Below, piece after piece: positions 17,625-26,896 of a DNA stretch of 64,000 nt (positions within the stretch are counted from its first letter, which is position 1; each line of letters opens with the position of its first letter). Under the pieces are notes generated by a model, which was given only the letters and a program-made list of their open reading frames with translations, ran no database searches and was not told where the DNA came from. The translations under genes were made by a program, and so were the position numbers. This DNA is from Acherontichlamydia pituitae (GTDB taxonomy: Bacteria; Chlamydiota; Chlamydiia; Chlamydiales; Rhabdochlamydiaceae): the NCBI GenBank assembly GCA_019634675.1, contig JAHCAX010000002.1, positions 1 to 64,000 of the forward strand, read 5' to 3'.

Positions 17625-18392
17625 ATGAAAACCACGGAAGCAATTGCCTCCACATTCAAACAAATCATCGCCGGTGCACTTATGGCAGGTTCTTTCCTCT
17701 CTTCGTCTGCTCATTCCGATGAAGCTAAATCGGATCCTAAACCCATCGTCATCATCATGCTTGGACCTCCAGGAGCGGGCAAAGGCACTCAGGCTGCAAT
17801 GGTTCACGAGAAACTGCAGATCCCCCATATCTCAACAGGCGAACTCTTAAGAGACCATGTCCGCCGCGAAACAGCTTTAGGAAAAGAAGCCAAGCTCTTC
17901 ATGGACAAAGGAAACCTTGTCCCCGACCATCTGATCCTCGACATGCTTTTTGAAAGGGTTGCTCTGCCCGATTGTGCAAAAGGCTACATTTTAGATGGGT
18001 TTCCGCGCACCCTGCCGCAAGCGGAGTCTCTCCAAGCCCGGCTAAAAGGACAGCTCCAGCCGATCGTCCTCAATTTGGACTTGGCAGATTCCAAAATTAT
18101 CGAGCGGCTGACAAAGCGGGTCGTCTGCGAATCCTGCGGTTCTACCTACCATCTTGTCTATTCCCCCCCTAAAGAGAGTGGAACCTGCGACAAATGCTCA
18201 GGGAAGCTCGTCCAACGATCGGATGATACGGAAGCAGTGATTACGAAAAGGCTTAAAGTCTACCACGACCAAACCTCCCCGCTCATTGCTTATTACAACC
18301 AGCTCAAGCTCCTGCATACTATCGACTGCGACCAGTCGAAAGAACAGATTTTCTCCGAAGTTTTAGCTCGCATCCCTCAGCTCCAAAAATAG
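17625..18392 (+). CDS. Adenylate kinase with N-terminal signal peptide
   Basis: Catalyses ATP + AMP = 2 ADP. After an N-terminal extension of about 38 residues comes a complete long-form adenylate kinase: the P-loop GPPGAGKGTQ, AMP-binding ISTGELLRDHV, GYILDGFPRT, and a LID with four zinc-binding cysteines (CESC...CDKC). The extension has basic and polar residues, a hydrophobic core (IIAGALMAGSFLSSSA) and a probable cleavage site after SAHS. No in-frame ATG lies between residue 20 and the P-loop, so the extension is not a start-site error. Export of adenylate kinase is very unusual. The gene stands alone and converges on the outer-membrane protein gene. The true cytoplasmic enzyme is presumably elsewhere. 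Confidence 0.9.
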   Translation: MKTTEAIASTFKQIIAGALMAGSFLSSSAHSDEAKSDPKPIVIIMLGPPGAGKGTQAAMVHEKLQIPHISTGELLRDHVRRETALGKEAKLFMDKGNLVPDHLILDMLFERVALPDCAKGYILDGFPRTLPQAESLQARLKGQLQPIVLNLDLADSKIIERLTKRVVCESCGSTYHLVYSPPKESGTCDKCSGKLVQRSDDTEAVITKRLKVYHDQTSPLIAYYNQLKLLHTIDCDQSKEQIFSEVLARIPQLQK

Positions 18393-18426
18393 CTTCCTAG
18401 CTGACCAATCGATTTTGCTATTGGCC

Positions 18427-19602
18427 CTAGAAATCAAAGCGGAGCGTCGTTGTCAGTCCATGCAAGTTAAGGTTTTGGTCTGGACGCGTGTCTAGAAAAC
18501 TGCTTGTTTTCACCTGGTCCCACCAATATTGCATTTCGTAGCCTGCCGAAAGATTCATATACACTTTTGTCCCAAAACGCCTACCCCAATCAAATCCTAA
18601 GAACACCTCGGCAACAGGGTTAAGCTCTTGGACATGGGAATGGATCTTCCCTATCGGAGCTGGAGTCCCCTGCTCGTTCAAGAACTTAGTCGAAGAAGAA
18701 GGGTGGAAATCCTCCCAAAGGATCGTTCCTGCTGTATTGGCCAGAAAAGCAAAATTCGATTTTCCTAAGACCCAGCGGCTGTTTATTCCTAAGCGGGGAC
18801 CGATTCCCCACGTATGCTCTTTATATTGGGTATGGATCGAGGATTGGAGAGGAGCATTATTAACTGTCACAGGATTCTTATAGGCCACTTTGAGGTTGTA
18901 ATGGATCCAAGACCCTTTTAATCCGGCAAACGGCCTTATCGAAATGTACTTGCTAATGTAGAAATTACGCCCTAGCTCTAAATCCAAGGTATCGAAGACA
19001 AAATGCCAACGCGCTTTGAGGTTGTTTGTAAAATAGATCGTTGTTTCTGCAGGAACAAGGTTGGCAAGAAGCGTGCTCATTTTCGGTGTGTGGGTATGCT
19101 GCTTGTCGGTCAGATTGGACTGAAGCCAGGTCCAATTGAGGAACATGTCCCAAACATCCCGATGAAAATTGCAGCCGACTCCCAGCTTGAAACCGGGATC
19201 ATACCGCGTATCCAGGTTGATTGTTTTCCGCTTGCTCGATGCCGCTCCAGGATTTTGCACCCGTGAAGAGATCGTCATGTCGGTATAGCCGCTCTTCCAA
19301 TAGATGAACGATCCTGCAAAATAGAAGGCTGTCTTATTATTGCATCCGCGAGCAGACGGGGAGACATCAGAATAGGGATCGAACTGCTTGTCGTTAAATT
19401 GCACCTGTGGAGCAGGAGTGGGTTTTGCTTTCGACGCAGGAGGAGGTATGATCTCGCCATGATCTTCGGCTATCGGCTGCTCCTGTTCAACTTTCACTTC
19501 CTCATAGATCGGTTGAGATCGTTCTGGCCCGCACCCGACAACTCCGATTAACCCGACGATTACAAGCGCTGCGAGAGAAATATAGACTTTGTTTTCATTC
19601 AT
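18427..19602 (-). CDS. MOMP-like beta-barrel outer membrane lipoprotein
   Basis: The N-terminus is a lipoprotein-type signal (hydrophobic LAALVIVGLIGVVGC, lipobox Cys), followed by a Pro/Glu-rich linker of ~60 residues. The rest resembles the MOMP-like/Lpg1974 pore-forming outer membrane family: alternating beta strands with aromatic girdles (YFAGSFIYWKSGY, FAGLKGSWIHYNLKV, WGIGPRLGINSRW) and a C-terminal Phe (TTTLRFDF) as needed for barrel insertion. Environmental chlamydiae encode several such proteins. The ATG at 19602 is preferred over one seven codons upstream because of an upstream AGG. A lipid anchor on a barrel of this type is uncommon. Confidence 0.75.
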   Translation of the reverse strand: MNENKVYISLAALVIVGLIGVVGCGPERSQPIYEEVKVEQEQPIAEDHGEIIPPPASKAKPTPAPQVQFNDKQFDPYSDVSPSARGCNNKTAFYFAGSFIYWKSGYTDMTISSRVQNPGAASSKRKTINLDTRYDPGFKLGVGCNFHRDVWDMFLNWTWLQSNLTDKQHTHTPKMSTLLANLVPAETTIYFTNNLKARWHFVFDTLDLELGRNFYISKYISIRPFAGLKGSWIHYNLKVAYKNPVTVNNAPLQSSIHTQYKEHTWGIGPRLGINSRWVLGKSNFAFLANTAGTILWEDFHPSSSTKFLNEQGTPAPIGKIHSHVQELNPVAEVFLGFDWGRRFGTKVYMNLSAGYEMQYWWDQVKTSSFLDTRPDQNLNLHGLTTTLRFDF

Positions 19603-19722
19603 ATTAAGACCTATTCCATTCATAAAACGAGCTAATTCTCGTTCTATAAACTCTGGAATTTATTTTCAAATAATAAATCTAAAAACAAACGAATCGATCT
19701 AAATTAAAATGAGATCAGAAAT

Positions 19723-20142
19723 TTAATTCAGGATTAAATTAGATATCCCAACTTTTCTGATTAGAGAGACGATCGGAACAAATAAAGGCTGAGGCAGATC
19801 TTCCCATTGAAACCAGCTCCATCCAAGGCATTTGTTCGGTTCTTTCAGAGACACCTCGCCCTCGAACGTATCGACAAAAGCAAATAGCGTCACGTAATGC
19901 TTTTCCATTGTGTCGTTGGTCCAGGGACCGACGTATACAGATTTCGCCCGCAGTCCTGTTTCCTCAAACAACTCCCGCGCAGCGCACTCCTCCACTTCCT
20001 CTCCATATTCTAGATGGCCTCCAGGAAATCCCCAATGTCCGCTGCCTGTGCTGCCGTGCCTTTGTCCTAACAGAACACGGCCATTTTGCCTAACGACAAC
20101 ACCCACGCCGATCCGAGGTCTTTCCTTAATGATGCTATCCAT
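19723..20142 (-). CDS. Nudix hydrolase
   Basis: Contains a full Nudix box (GGHLEYGEEVEECAARELFE followed by ETGL), matching Gx5Ex7REuxEExGu. The WGFPGGHLE opening and total length (139) are typical of small NUDIX hydrolases that cleave nucleoside diphosphates linked to another moiety, such as oxidised nucleotides or dinucleotides. Good ribosome binding site (GGAGG) upstream of the ATG at 20142. No signal peptide. Specificity cannot be predicted. Confidence 0.9.
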   Translation of the reverse strand: MDSIIKERPRIGVGVVVRQNGRVLLGQRHGSTGSGHWGFPGGHLEYGEEVEECAARELFEETGLRAKSVYVGPWTNDTMEKHYVTLFAFVDTFEGEVSLKEPNKCLGWSWFQWEDLPQPLFVPIVSLIRKVGISNLILN

Positions 20143-20189
20143 ACATTTCCTCCTTTCGGTCTAGAAAGTTAAACAACTGAGAAGTTTAC

Positions 20190-20288
20190 AAAACACGCTT
20201 TGCTCAGTATGATGACTTTTATTAACATTTGGAGCAAAAACAGCCCAAAATAACCTCAGAAATTGACAGAAGCATATTACTGAAATAG
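20190..20288. repeat. Degenerate relative of the 7623-7793 inverted repeat
   Basis: The segment 20212-20288 resembles the right arm of the palindromic element at 7623-7793 (CATTTGG..CAAAAA, then CCAAAATAA, then GAC.GAAGC). Matches are interrupted by differences, and the left arm is not clear. It sits directly in front of the MsrQ-like gene. Similarity judged by eye. Confidence 0.45.
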
Positions 20289-20294
20289 GTTCTT

Positions 20295-20894
20295 ATGTCC
20301 CATCTTCTCACCTACTTAAAGAAAAAGCCTTTGATCTGGTTTCTTCTTTCCATACCCCTGATATGGATCTTATCGGAGACAATGACCTACCCGGTCCGCT
20401 TTTATAAGTTCTGGAGCCGCTCCGTGTCTATTTCCGGTTTTTCAGCCCTTGGATGCTTCGTGCTCTGCCTTTCCTTAACCCCCCTCAACAAGCTGTTTTC
20501 CACATCTCAGCTTCTGAAGGTCCTTAACCGGCATCGCAGGGAGCTCGGCCTCAGCTCCTTTTACTATGCCTGCATCCACTTTCTTTCCTATCTCATAAAA
20601 AAGAGATTAAAAACAGGGGAGATTCCATGGACATTGTTCTTGCATCCGGTCATTATAGCGGGCGTTTCAGCTTTCTGTCTCCTCCTCGTCATCGCTTCCA
20701 TCAGCAATGATTATTCTATCCGCAAGCTCGGTTGGGACAAATGGAAGAAGATCCAGAGCCTTGCCTACCTGGCCCAAGCAGCTATATTCCTTCACTTAGT
20801 CCTTCAGCATGAGACCCAAATTTTTTGGGCATTGGTCCTGTTTATTCCTTTATTCATTATCCAAATGCTCCGATTTCGAAAAAAAGACCAATAA
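20295..20894 (+). CDS. msrQ: MsrQ/YedZ-like heme-binding membrane protein
   Basis: A 199-residue protein with about six membrane helices, matching MsrQ (YedZ), the heme-binding membrane subunit of the periplasmic methionine sulfoxide reductase MsrPQ. The RHRRELGLSSFYYACIHF block (RRxLGL plus His) and the later W-W-x-K and HxxLQH-like segment (IFLHLVLQH) are typical of the ferric-reductase-like domain. Its usual partner MsrP is not in this window, so it may work alone or with a distant gene. The ATG at 20295 lies at the edge of a degenerate repeat. Confidence 0.75.
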   Translation: MSHLLTYLKKKPLIWFLLSIPLIWILSETMTYPVRFYKFWSRSVSISGFSALGCFVLCLSLTPLNKLFSTSQLLKVLNRHRRELGLSSFYYACIHFLSYLIKKRLKTGEIPWTLFLHPVIIAGVSAFCLLLVIASISNDYSIRKLGWDKWKKIQSLAYLAQAAIFLHLVLQHETQIFWALVLFIPLFIIQMLRFRKKDQ

Positions 20895-20927
20895 GAGCTT
20901 CACTGATAAAGAAATTTAAAAAACATT

Positions 20928-21242
20928 TTGAATATTTCTTTGCTGAAAACTCAACTCAGTGCTATTCAGGAAATTAAACAAAAAATTTCACAAATTTCCT
21001 GCACGGTTGAAATAACAACTATGTCATCTCGCTTTAACTTCTTTTGGAAACAGTTTATTCCTTCCCACTTAAATAGATCTGATCTCGAAGTGCCATTTGG
21101 AAAAGCTAACTACCGCTCATTATTTTCCGATCCATTAAATGAAGCTACCGCCAACATGCACAACCTAGAGGATTCTTCTTGCAGAGGGCATCATAACAGG
21201 CAAAAATACGATCCTCTTAGCATTGAAGACGTTGCCGGCTAA
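20928..21242 (+). CDS. Small hypothetical protein (doubtful start)
   Basis: The frame opens with TTG at 20928 and has an ATG at 21021, giving about 104 or 73 residues. I recognise no domain. The product is basic in the first third and polar later, without membrane segments. The lack of a clear ribosome binding site lowers confidence. It sits between the MsrQ-like gene and the next hypothetical gene on the same strand. Confidence 0.3.
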   Translation: MNISLLKTQLSAIQEIKQKISQISCTVEITTMSSRFNFFWKQFIPSHLNRSDLEVPFGKANYRSLFSDPLNEATANMHNLEDSSCRGHHNRQKYDPLSIEDVAG

Positions 21243-21352
21243 CCAGTCTAGAAATTCAATTCCTTCTTATTAACTATTCGATATTTTTCAGAACAAAAAC
21301 TAATCGAAATTAACTCCATTTTTTGATATAATAAATGGAAAAATAGAGGAAT

Positions 21353-22165
21353 ATGGCTGTTTCTACTGCATTACAAACTGCTACAGTTTCAACGCACTAC
21401 TTTTACGACAGCGCTATTTTCGCTTTAGACCAAGACTTCAGCGTTTCTAAATGTCCCTACATATTGACAAATGAATCGAACCAAGCTGCAACAATAGCGG
21501 CCTTAAGGAGCATCCACCGCCCTGACAAACCATTCCATATCGGCTTCTCCGGATGGGAGAACTATAATCTTATGATTGCCCGCCATTCTTGCGGGGCTCT
21601 TTTAGGCGACATCAACGATACAGTGATGGAACTCTTCCAAAGAACTCAAATAGAGATCCTCCGTTCGAAAAGCCGTCAAGAATTTGTGGACAACATCCTC
21701 TTAGAGCTAGAGCCTCAAAAAGAGCTTTTTTTTCGAGACGACAATGGAATCGATAGTTCTGCAATACGATCTGAACTTGAACGTGAAGGCAGCTGGCTTT
21801 CTACCGATGCATCTTATGAATTTATCCGTTCCCTCTATCAAGAAGGAAAAATTGCCCACATCCGCCTCGATGCCAGCGATCGGACCGCTTTTAATAAGAT
21901 CTCTCGCTGGCTGCAAGCCAATCAGCTCACTTGCGACTCTCTCTATCTTTCCAACATCGGAGACTGGTTTATGTTAAAGGAGGATGGCGGCAAAGGGATC
22001 CGCAGCATGAGAGCTTCTATCAATCGGGTCATAACAGACCGCACTGCGATCATCGATGCATCGGAACACTTCTACCATCCTTCAGGCTCGATGCCACAGC
22101 GGGTCATTCAAGCTTTTCCCTACGATCCTATAATGGAGCGTTCGCGAAGGGAAGCTCTAACGTAA
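21353..22165 (+). CDS. Hypothetical protein, 270 aa
   Basis: Unrecognised. A good ribosome binding site (AGAGGAA) precedes the ATG. The pattern (HIGFSGWENYNLMIARHSC, LGDINDTVMELF, then a helical middle, then CDSLYLSNIGDWFML) resembles a Rossmann-type methyltransferase fold, with a strand-loop near LGDIND and a second strand at YLSNIGDW. This is only a resemblance, and no glycine-rich SAM motif is evident. It ends with a basic helical C-terminus and overlaps the convergent next gene by nine bases at the 3' end. Possibly an effector-type protein. Confidence 0.5.
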   Translation: MAVSTALQTATVSTHYFYDSAIFALDQDFSVSKCPYILTNESNQAATIAALRSIHRPDKPFHIGFSGWENYNLMIARHSCGALLGDINDTVMELFQRTQIEILRSKSRQEFVDNILLELEPQKELFFRDDNGIDSSAIRSELEREGSWLSTDASYEFIRSLYQEGKIAHIRLDASDRTAFNKISRWLQANQLTCDSLYLSNIGDWFMLKEDGGKGIRSMRASINRVITDRTAIIDASEHFYHPSGSMPQRVIQAFPYDPIMERSRREALT

Positions 22166-22723
22166 AGAAAAACTTATCCTTGAGAGTTCCTCTTGCCCAT
22201 TTGTTTCGGTGATCCTAAAAATAAGATCAGTTTGCGTTTTCATTTGCTCCTTGTCCAGATCCAATCGGATCCGATAATCGCTCTTCGCGGCTAATTCAGC
22301 CCCTATTGCTTGATGAAGAACCTCATTGAGTCCCGAGGCTATCGCAGCATACATTAACATCCCTTCGTAAGAATATTCCAAACACCCGCCTTCCGCAAGT
22401 TTAGATCTGCCCCCCTGTCCAAAATCATTGATCATATTCAGTTCCATGGGCAAACATCCCAGAAGGATCTCTTTCGCAGTCCTCTCTTTCTGACCATAGG
22501 GATGCTTTCCAACCTCTATGTATCCCCCATGCAATATCGGGTTGGAATTCAATTTCAGCCTGTCAGATATGATCGTCTTCATTTTATCATAGATCTCAAT
22601 GATCTCATTTCTAGTGATCCCTCGCAGCTTTTCACCGATAGCAACCGGTGTTAGCGCAGTTGCGGAAACGATGTCAAATTGCGCATGCTTGGTTGGATAA
22701 TTAGCAACTAAACGGACAGACAT
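22157..22723 (-). CDS. Hypothetical protein, 188 aa
   Basis: No family recognised. The product looks soluble and mixed alpha/beta, with no signal peptide. The start ATG at 22723 follows GAGG at normal spacing, two codons inside an upstream GTG. It converges on the 270-aa hypothetical gene with a nine-base overlap of 3' ends, and diverges from the cupin gene. A motif such as EYSYEGMLMYAAIASGLNEV suggests a helical core. Possibly a lineage-specific protein. Confidence 0.45.
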   Translation of the reverse strand: MSVRLVANYPTKHAQFDIVSATALTPVAIGEKLRGITRNEIIEIYDKMKTIISDRLKLNSNPILHGGYIEVGKHPYGQKERTAKEILLGCLPMELNMINDFGQGGRSKLAEGGCLEYSYEGMLMYAAIASGLNEVLHQAIGAELAAKSDYRIRLDLDKEQMKTQTDLIFRITETNGQEELSRISFSLR

Positions 22724-22892
22724 ATTCACCTCAAAAGGTATTTATTAAAGGGCAAATTTGCAGACAGATCTCAACGGAAAAGTTCAACAGAGCCAACATT
22801 ATCTATTAGGTTTTCAAAAAATGTCCATTGGAAATCAGAACCGATTCAGAATCGCATTGCAGAATATGCCCGTCAAAATTATCGTAGTGGGC

Positions 22893-23267
22893 ATGAAACA
22901 CATATTGCTGGCATTTCTACTGATAACAACAGCCTGTCTCCATGCTGAGGAAAATGCACCCCAGACGGCTACTCACCGGATCCCTCAGTTTGAAAATGAA
23001 ATGGTAAAAGTCTGGAAAACTGTGATCATGCCCCATCAACCGCTTTCGATGCACCGCCACGATAACGACCGCGTCGTCGTTGGAATTAAAGGGGGAGTTC
23101 TGAAGAAAACTGAGCAAACTGGAGAAATTTCCGATCTGGTCTTCGAAACAGGAAAGGCCTATTGGCTCACTGCGGACCCCATCGGCACCCTCCACGCAGA
23201 TATCAATGAATCAGACGAACCGATCGAAGTGATGGTCATCGAGTTCAAAACTGCTCAAGACCATTAG
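22893..23267 (+). CDS. Small cupin-fold protein with signal peptide
   Basis: From the ATG at 22893 the frame begins with a Sec signal peptide (MKHILLAFLLITTACLHA), then ~107 residues of a small cupin: PHQPLSMHRHDNDRVVVGIKG carries the first metal-binding His pair and a Glu/Asp-like position, and HADINESDEPIEVMVIEF is the second cupin motif (GTLHADINES). Such proteins bind a metal in a beta-barrel and can act as isomerases, dioxygenases or sugar binders. The open frame 45 codons upstream begins with TTG and lacks a signal peptide; the signal start is preferred. One more exported small enzyme. Confidence 0.75.
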   Translation: MKHILLAFLLITTACLHAEENAPQTATHRIPQFENEMVKVWKTVIMPHQPLSMHRHDNDRVVVGIKGGVLKKTEQTGEISDLVFETGKAYWLTADPIGTLHADINESDEPIEVMVIEFKTAQDH

Positions 23268-23271
23268 AAAT

Positions 23272-25929
23272 TCACTGTTTTTTCAATTGGTCGATCAAGT
23301 TCGCCACGAGCCCGCTCCAGCCTGTCTGATGGGATGCTCCAAGGCCGCGTCCAGTGTCGCCATGATAATGTTCATAGAACAAGACCAGGTCCTTCCAGAA
23401 AGGATCTTCTTGGAACAGAGGCTGATCTCCATGAATAGGCCTTTCCCCTTCTGAATTTTTTCGGAATAGATCGATCAAGCGGCTGCGCAGGCCTGTGATC
23501 ATCTCTTCAAGTTGCACAGTCCTTCCTTTGACCTGGATATCGAAAGTTTGGACCGCTTCCTGCAAACGGATCAGAGAGTTGACAAAAAGGAAATTGGTCG
23601 GAAACCAGATCGGCCCCCTCCAGTTGGAATTGCCTCCTTTGATCCTCTCTAATGATTCCCCTGGTTCATAGCCGACTTGAGATTGCATCCATGTGATAGG
23701 GTGCTGTTCATGGTACTTGGAGAGGCTGCGCAGCCCATATGGCGATAAAAATTCGTCAGGGTCCCAGGCGTACTGCAAGACCTTGTTGATCTGGTCCAAT
23801 GTCATCAGCGAGAAGAGGTACCGTTTTTTCCCATCGATCTTCAATTCAGTGATGCTTCTGCCCAGAAGTTCAGAGCGGTGGGCTAGATAGAGTTGGAAGT
23901 GCTTGTAAAATTTGGGATAGCTTTGGAGCTCCTCTTCTTCAAAAAAATCGAGGGCATAGAGCGGGATCAGTCCAACGAAGGACCTGACCTTTAACCGCTG
24001 ATGGGTCCCATCAGGATGGAGGATGACATCATAGAAAAAACCGTCTTCATCGTCCCACAGGTCGATGGGACGCGATTTAGTGTATTCCATAGCGCAAGCA
24101 ATATTGACGAAATGCTCGAAGAAAACAAATGCCAGCTGTTCGAAAAGAGGCTTCACTTTGGAAAGCTCTAAGGCCATGCGCATCATAAATAGGGCGTAAA
24201 AGCCCATCCAGCCAGTCCCGTCCGACTGCTCAAAGAAGCCTCCGCCAGGAAGCGGCTTGCTCCGATCGATGATCGAGATGTTATCAAGGCCTAAAAAGCC
24301 CCCTTCGAACACGTTATTTCCCAAACGGTCGACTTTATTGACCCACCAGCTAAAGTTCTGCATTAGCTTAAGAAAACAAAACTCCAAATAATCATGGTCT
24401 CCTTTTCCTGTCCGTTTTTTTTCCCTTTGGTAAAGTGTCCAGAGGGCCCAAGCTTGTACGGGAGGGTTGGTATCGGAAAAGCCCCATTCGTATGCAGGTA
24501 TTTGCCCGTTGGGATGCTGGAAGAAATGCAGTAGGAAGGTCTTAAGCTGTTTCTTGGCAAAGGGCAAGTCGGTCAATGAGAGGACAACGCTATGAAAGGC
24601 CCCATCCCAAGACGCAAACCAAGGATACTCCCACTTATCGGGCATGCTGATGATGTGGTTGGCGTGCAGATGCCTCCAGTGGCTGTTCCGAATGCCATAA
24701 CGGGAAGATGGAGGAGGAGGCTCTTTGGCATCGCCATCCAGCCATCTTCTGACATCGTATAAGTAGTATTGGCATCCCCAGATCATCCCTGCGATCGCTT
24801 CTCTTTGGATCTTCCTGTCATCTTCGTTTAAAGTTGCCTCTTGGATCGAATGGTAAAAAGAGTCAGCCTCCGCTTTTCTTTGAGATACGACCGTATCAAC
24901 GTCCTTCAACGGATTGTTTTGCGGCTGAGATGTCAGACGGAGTCTTAAGACATGGGAGGATTGGGGAGAGATGGCGACATCCTTGTAGTGCAAACAGGCT
25001 TTGGTTCCCTCTTTGAGAAGGTTGATGCATTGCTCTTCCTTAATGATGTAGCGGTGGAACGCGTCTTTTGTATACACAGACGCGTCGGGCGGCGGAGACT
25101 CGCCGCATCTTTCAAAGTGGGTCTCATTATTTGTAAAAAGCGATTGCCCTCCTTCTTCAGAATACAAGTACATCGGAGGGATCTCGTAGTCGAATGTGAT
25201 CCAGTCTGGACCCGGAAGCTGTCTAGGATCCGCCCGCAAGCAGACAACGCCATCTTCAGCCTTAATATCTTCGATAATCGGCGGAGAGCCTTTGAACTCC
25301 TTCCAACTCCATCGGTTGCGGAACCACAAATGGGGAAGCAGATGGAGCGATGCTGTTTCCGGCCCACGGTTGAATACCTCGATCCTGATGCAGGTATCAT
25401 CTGGCGATGCCTTCGCATATTCAACGACGATATCGAAGTACCGGTTATTGGCAAACACGCCTGTATCGACTAGTTCAAATTCCCTGTCCTTCGGCGTCCT
25501 TTTTTTATTCTCGTTGACGAGCTGATCGTAAGGAAACTCATCGTGAGGGTACTTATAAAGGTATTTCATGTACGAGTGTGTCGGAGTGGCATCCAAGTAA
25601 TAGTAGTACTCTTTGACATCTTCTCCATGATTGCCTTCCAAGGGAGTCAGTCCAAAGAGCCTCTCTTTTAAAATAGGATCTCTTCCGTTCCAGAACGCCA
25701 TCGAAAAAACCAAGGTCTGGAATTGATCTGACCAGCCCGCAAGTCCATCTTCGCCCCACCGGTATGACTTTGAACGGGCCAAATCGTGCGAAAGATAGGT
25801 CCAGGCGTTTCCATCTGGGCTGTAGTCCTCGCGGACAGTTCCCCATTGCCTCTCAGAAACGTAAGCTCCCCATTTTCTCCATGGAGGGACCTGTTTGTCC
25901 AATGAGTCGTGGATCCGGTCTGCTTCCAT
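23272..25929 (-). CDS. GH63/MGH1-type glycosidase
   Basis: About 885 residues of a large glycoside hydrolase of the GH63/MGH1-like (alpha/alpha)6-barrel type, a family including glucosidases and mannosylglycerate hydrolases. Typical segments: WGTVREDYSPDG near the N-terminus, a long C-terminal catalytic domain with SWDGAFHSVV and PPVQAWALWTLY, NWRGPIWFPTNFLF, and the ending GRGLGASHQTGWSGLVANLI. Substrate is not predictable. The ATG at 25929 overlaps the stop of the upstream transporter gene (TAATG), giving an operon; a frame 26 codons longer lies inside that gene and is not needed. No signal peptide, so a cytoplasmic enzyme. It could serve glycogen or a compatible solute with the transporter. 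Confidence 0.75.
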   Translation of the reverse strand: MEADRIHDSLDKQVPPWRKWGAYVSERQWGTVREDYSPDGNAWTYLSHDLARSKSYRWGEDGLAGWSDQFQTLVFSMAFWNGRDPILKERLFGLTPLEGNHGEDVKEYYYYLDATPTHSYMKYLYKYPHDEFPYDQLVNENKKRTPKDREFELVDTGVFANNRYFDIVVEYAKASPDDTCIRIEVFNRGPETASLHLLPHLWFRNRWSWKEFKGSPPIIEDIKAEDGVVCLRADPRQLPGPDWITFDYEIPPMYLYSEEGGQSLFTNNETHFERCGESPPPDASVYTKDAFHRYIIKEEQCINLLKEGTKACLHYKDVAISPQSSHVLRLRLTSQPQNNPLKDVDTVVSQRKAEADSFYHSIQEATLNEDDRKIQREAIAGMIWGCQYYLYDVRRWLDGDAKEPPPPSSRYGIRNSHWRHLHANHIISMPDKWEYPWFASWDGAFHSVVLSLTDLPFAKKQLKTFLLHFFQHPNGQIPAYEWGFSDTNPPVQAWALWTLYQREKKRTGKGDHDYLEFCFLKLMQNFSWWVNKVDRLGNNVFEGGFLGLDNISIIDRSKPLPGGGFFEQSDGTGWMGFYALFMMRMALELSKVKPLFEQLAFVFFEHFVNIACAMEYTKSRPIDLWDDEDGFFYDVILHPDGTHQRLKVRSFVGLIPLYALDFFEEEELQSYPKFYKHFQLYLAHRSELLGRSITELKIDGKKRYLFSLMTLDQINKVLQYAWDPDEFLSPYGLRSLSKYHEQHPITWMQSQVGYEPGESLERIKGGNSNWRGPIWFPTNFLFVNSLIRLQEAVQTFDIQVKGRTVQLEEMITGLRSRLIDLFRKNSEGERPIHGDQPLFQEDPFWKDLVLFYEHYHGDTGRGLGASHQTGWSGLVANLIDQLKKQ

Positions 25930-26828
25930 TAGTGCTCCTTCACTTTTCTTTGGATATAAGGAATGATCCCGCCTAAAATGACAAGAAGAGCCCCGATCGT
26001 GACCCATCGATCAGGCAAATTGTTAAAGACTGCCCAATCTAATAATCCCGATGCGATGACGGAAAAATAAAGCGTAGGAGCCAATGTCCCAGGCCGAGCA
26101 TGTCGATAAGCAACTCCGCGGAACGATTGATTAGAAATAGACGCCAGCCCCAGCGCAACTAAGTACCAATAGAACTTCTGATTAACATGGATGAGGGAGT
26201 CGATCTCAAATGCGATCCCTTGTTCAAAAAAAGCAAAAATGAAGAAGAGGAACAAGCTGACAATCGAAGAAAAAAAGAACAGATAAAAAAGGTTTGTTTC
26301 GTGTTTTTCTGCACGGGACTGCATCCCATAAAACACTTGGGAGCCCGCTTGCCCAATAGCTGCAATCAGACCGATGATGCTCGCCCAGTTGATAATGCCC
26401 TCGTTTGGCCTCAATATGAATAATACCCCAATAAACGAAATGGCCATCCCCAAGATCGATCCCTTTTTAATGGAATGCCCCATAAATATCTTTTCAATTA
26501 CAGGGATAAACAGCGGAGCCGTATTTTGCAGCACCGTCGCATCTAAAAGGGTCGCTTTGGTGAGGTAGTAGAAGATCCCGTATTGGTAAATGAGGATACA
26601 GCCTACCCTGCCGACCTGTAGACGGAAATTGCCCAACTGAGAAAATTTAGGGATTCCCACCTTCCATAAGACATAGGGAAGGATCAATATCAAAGGGACA
26701 AGAAACCGCAAAAAAGTCAGAAAGAAAAAAGAAACGGAAGCAGTTCCGAGCTTGACGAACAAGCCAAAAAAGGAGAGCCCAACTGCAGAAAGCAGCATGT
26801 AGAGGATCCCTTTACGGATATCTTTCAT
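25929..26828 (-). CDS. EamA/DMT-family membrane transporter
   Basis: A 299-residue protein with about ten membrane helices in two EamA repeats (LSAVGLSFFGLFVKLG ... FFFLTFLRFLVP, and a second half beginning near ASIIGLIAAIGQAGSQVF). Drug/metabolite transporters of this type move small molecules; in chlamydiae one member carries S-adenosylmethionine in exchange for S-adenosylhomocysteine. I cannot say whether this is that member. The gene is translationally coupled to the downstream glycosidase by an overlapping stop/start. It ends in a basic tail (QRKVKEH). Confidence 0.85.
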   Translation of the reverse strand: MKDIRKGILYMLLSAVGLSFFGLFVKLGTASVSFFFLTFLRFLVPLILILPYVLWKVGIPKFSQLGNFRLQVGRVGCILIYQYGIFYYLTKATLLDATVLQNTAPLFIPVIEKIFMGHSIKKGSILGMAISFIGVLFILRPNEGIINWASIIGLIAAIGQAGSQVFYGMQSRAEKHETNLFYLFFFSSIVSLFLFFIFAFFEQGIAFEIDSLIHVNQKFYWYLVALGLASISNQSFRGVAYRHARPGTLAPTLYFSVIASGLLDWAVFNNLPDRWVTIGALLVILGGIIPYIQRKVKEH

Positions 26829-26896
26829 GATCGCCCGTCCTACTTGTACCTATCAAGCGCACGATGCCAGATCATGAATTGAGTAGCAAGCCGACT

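Noticed and set aside
24945..25473. Overlapping plus and minus frames of ~170 codons inside the GH63-type gene
   Set aside because: Arg/Ser-rich or scrambled translations without domains; they are shadows of the large gene.
25930..26007. 26-codon N-terminal extension of the GH63-type protein
   Set aside because: It lies inside the transporter gene; the ATG at 25929 is coupled to the transporter stop codon.
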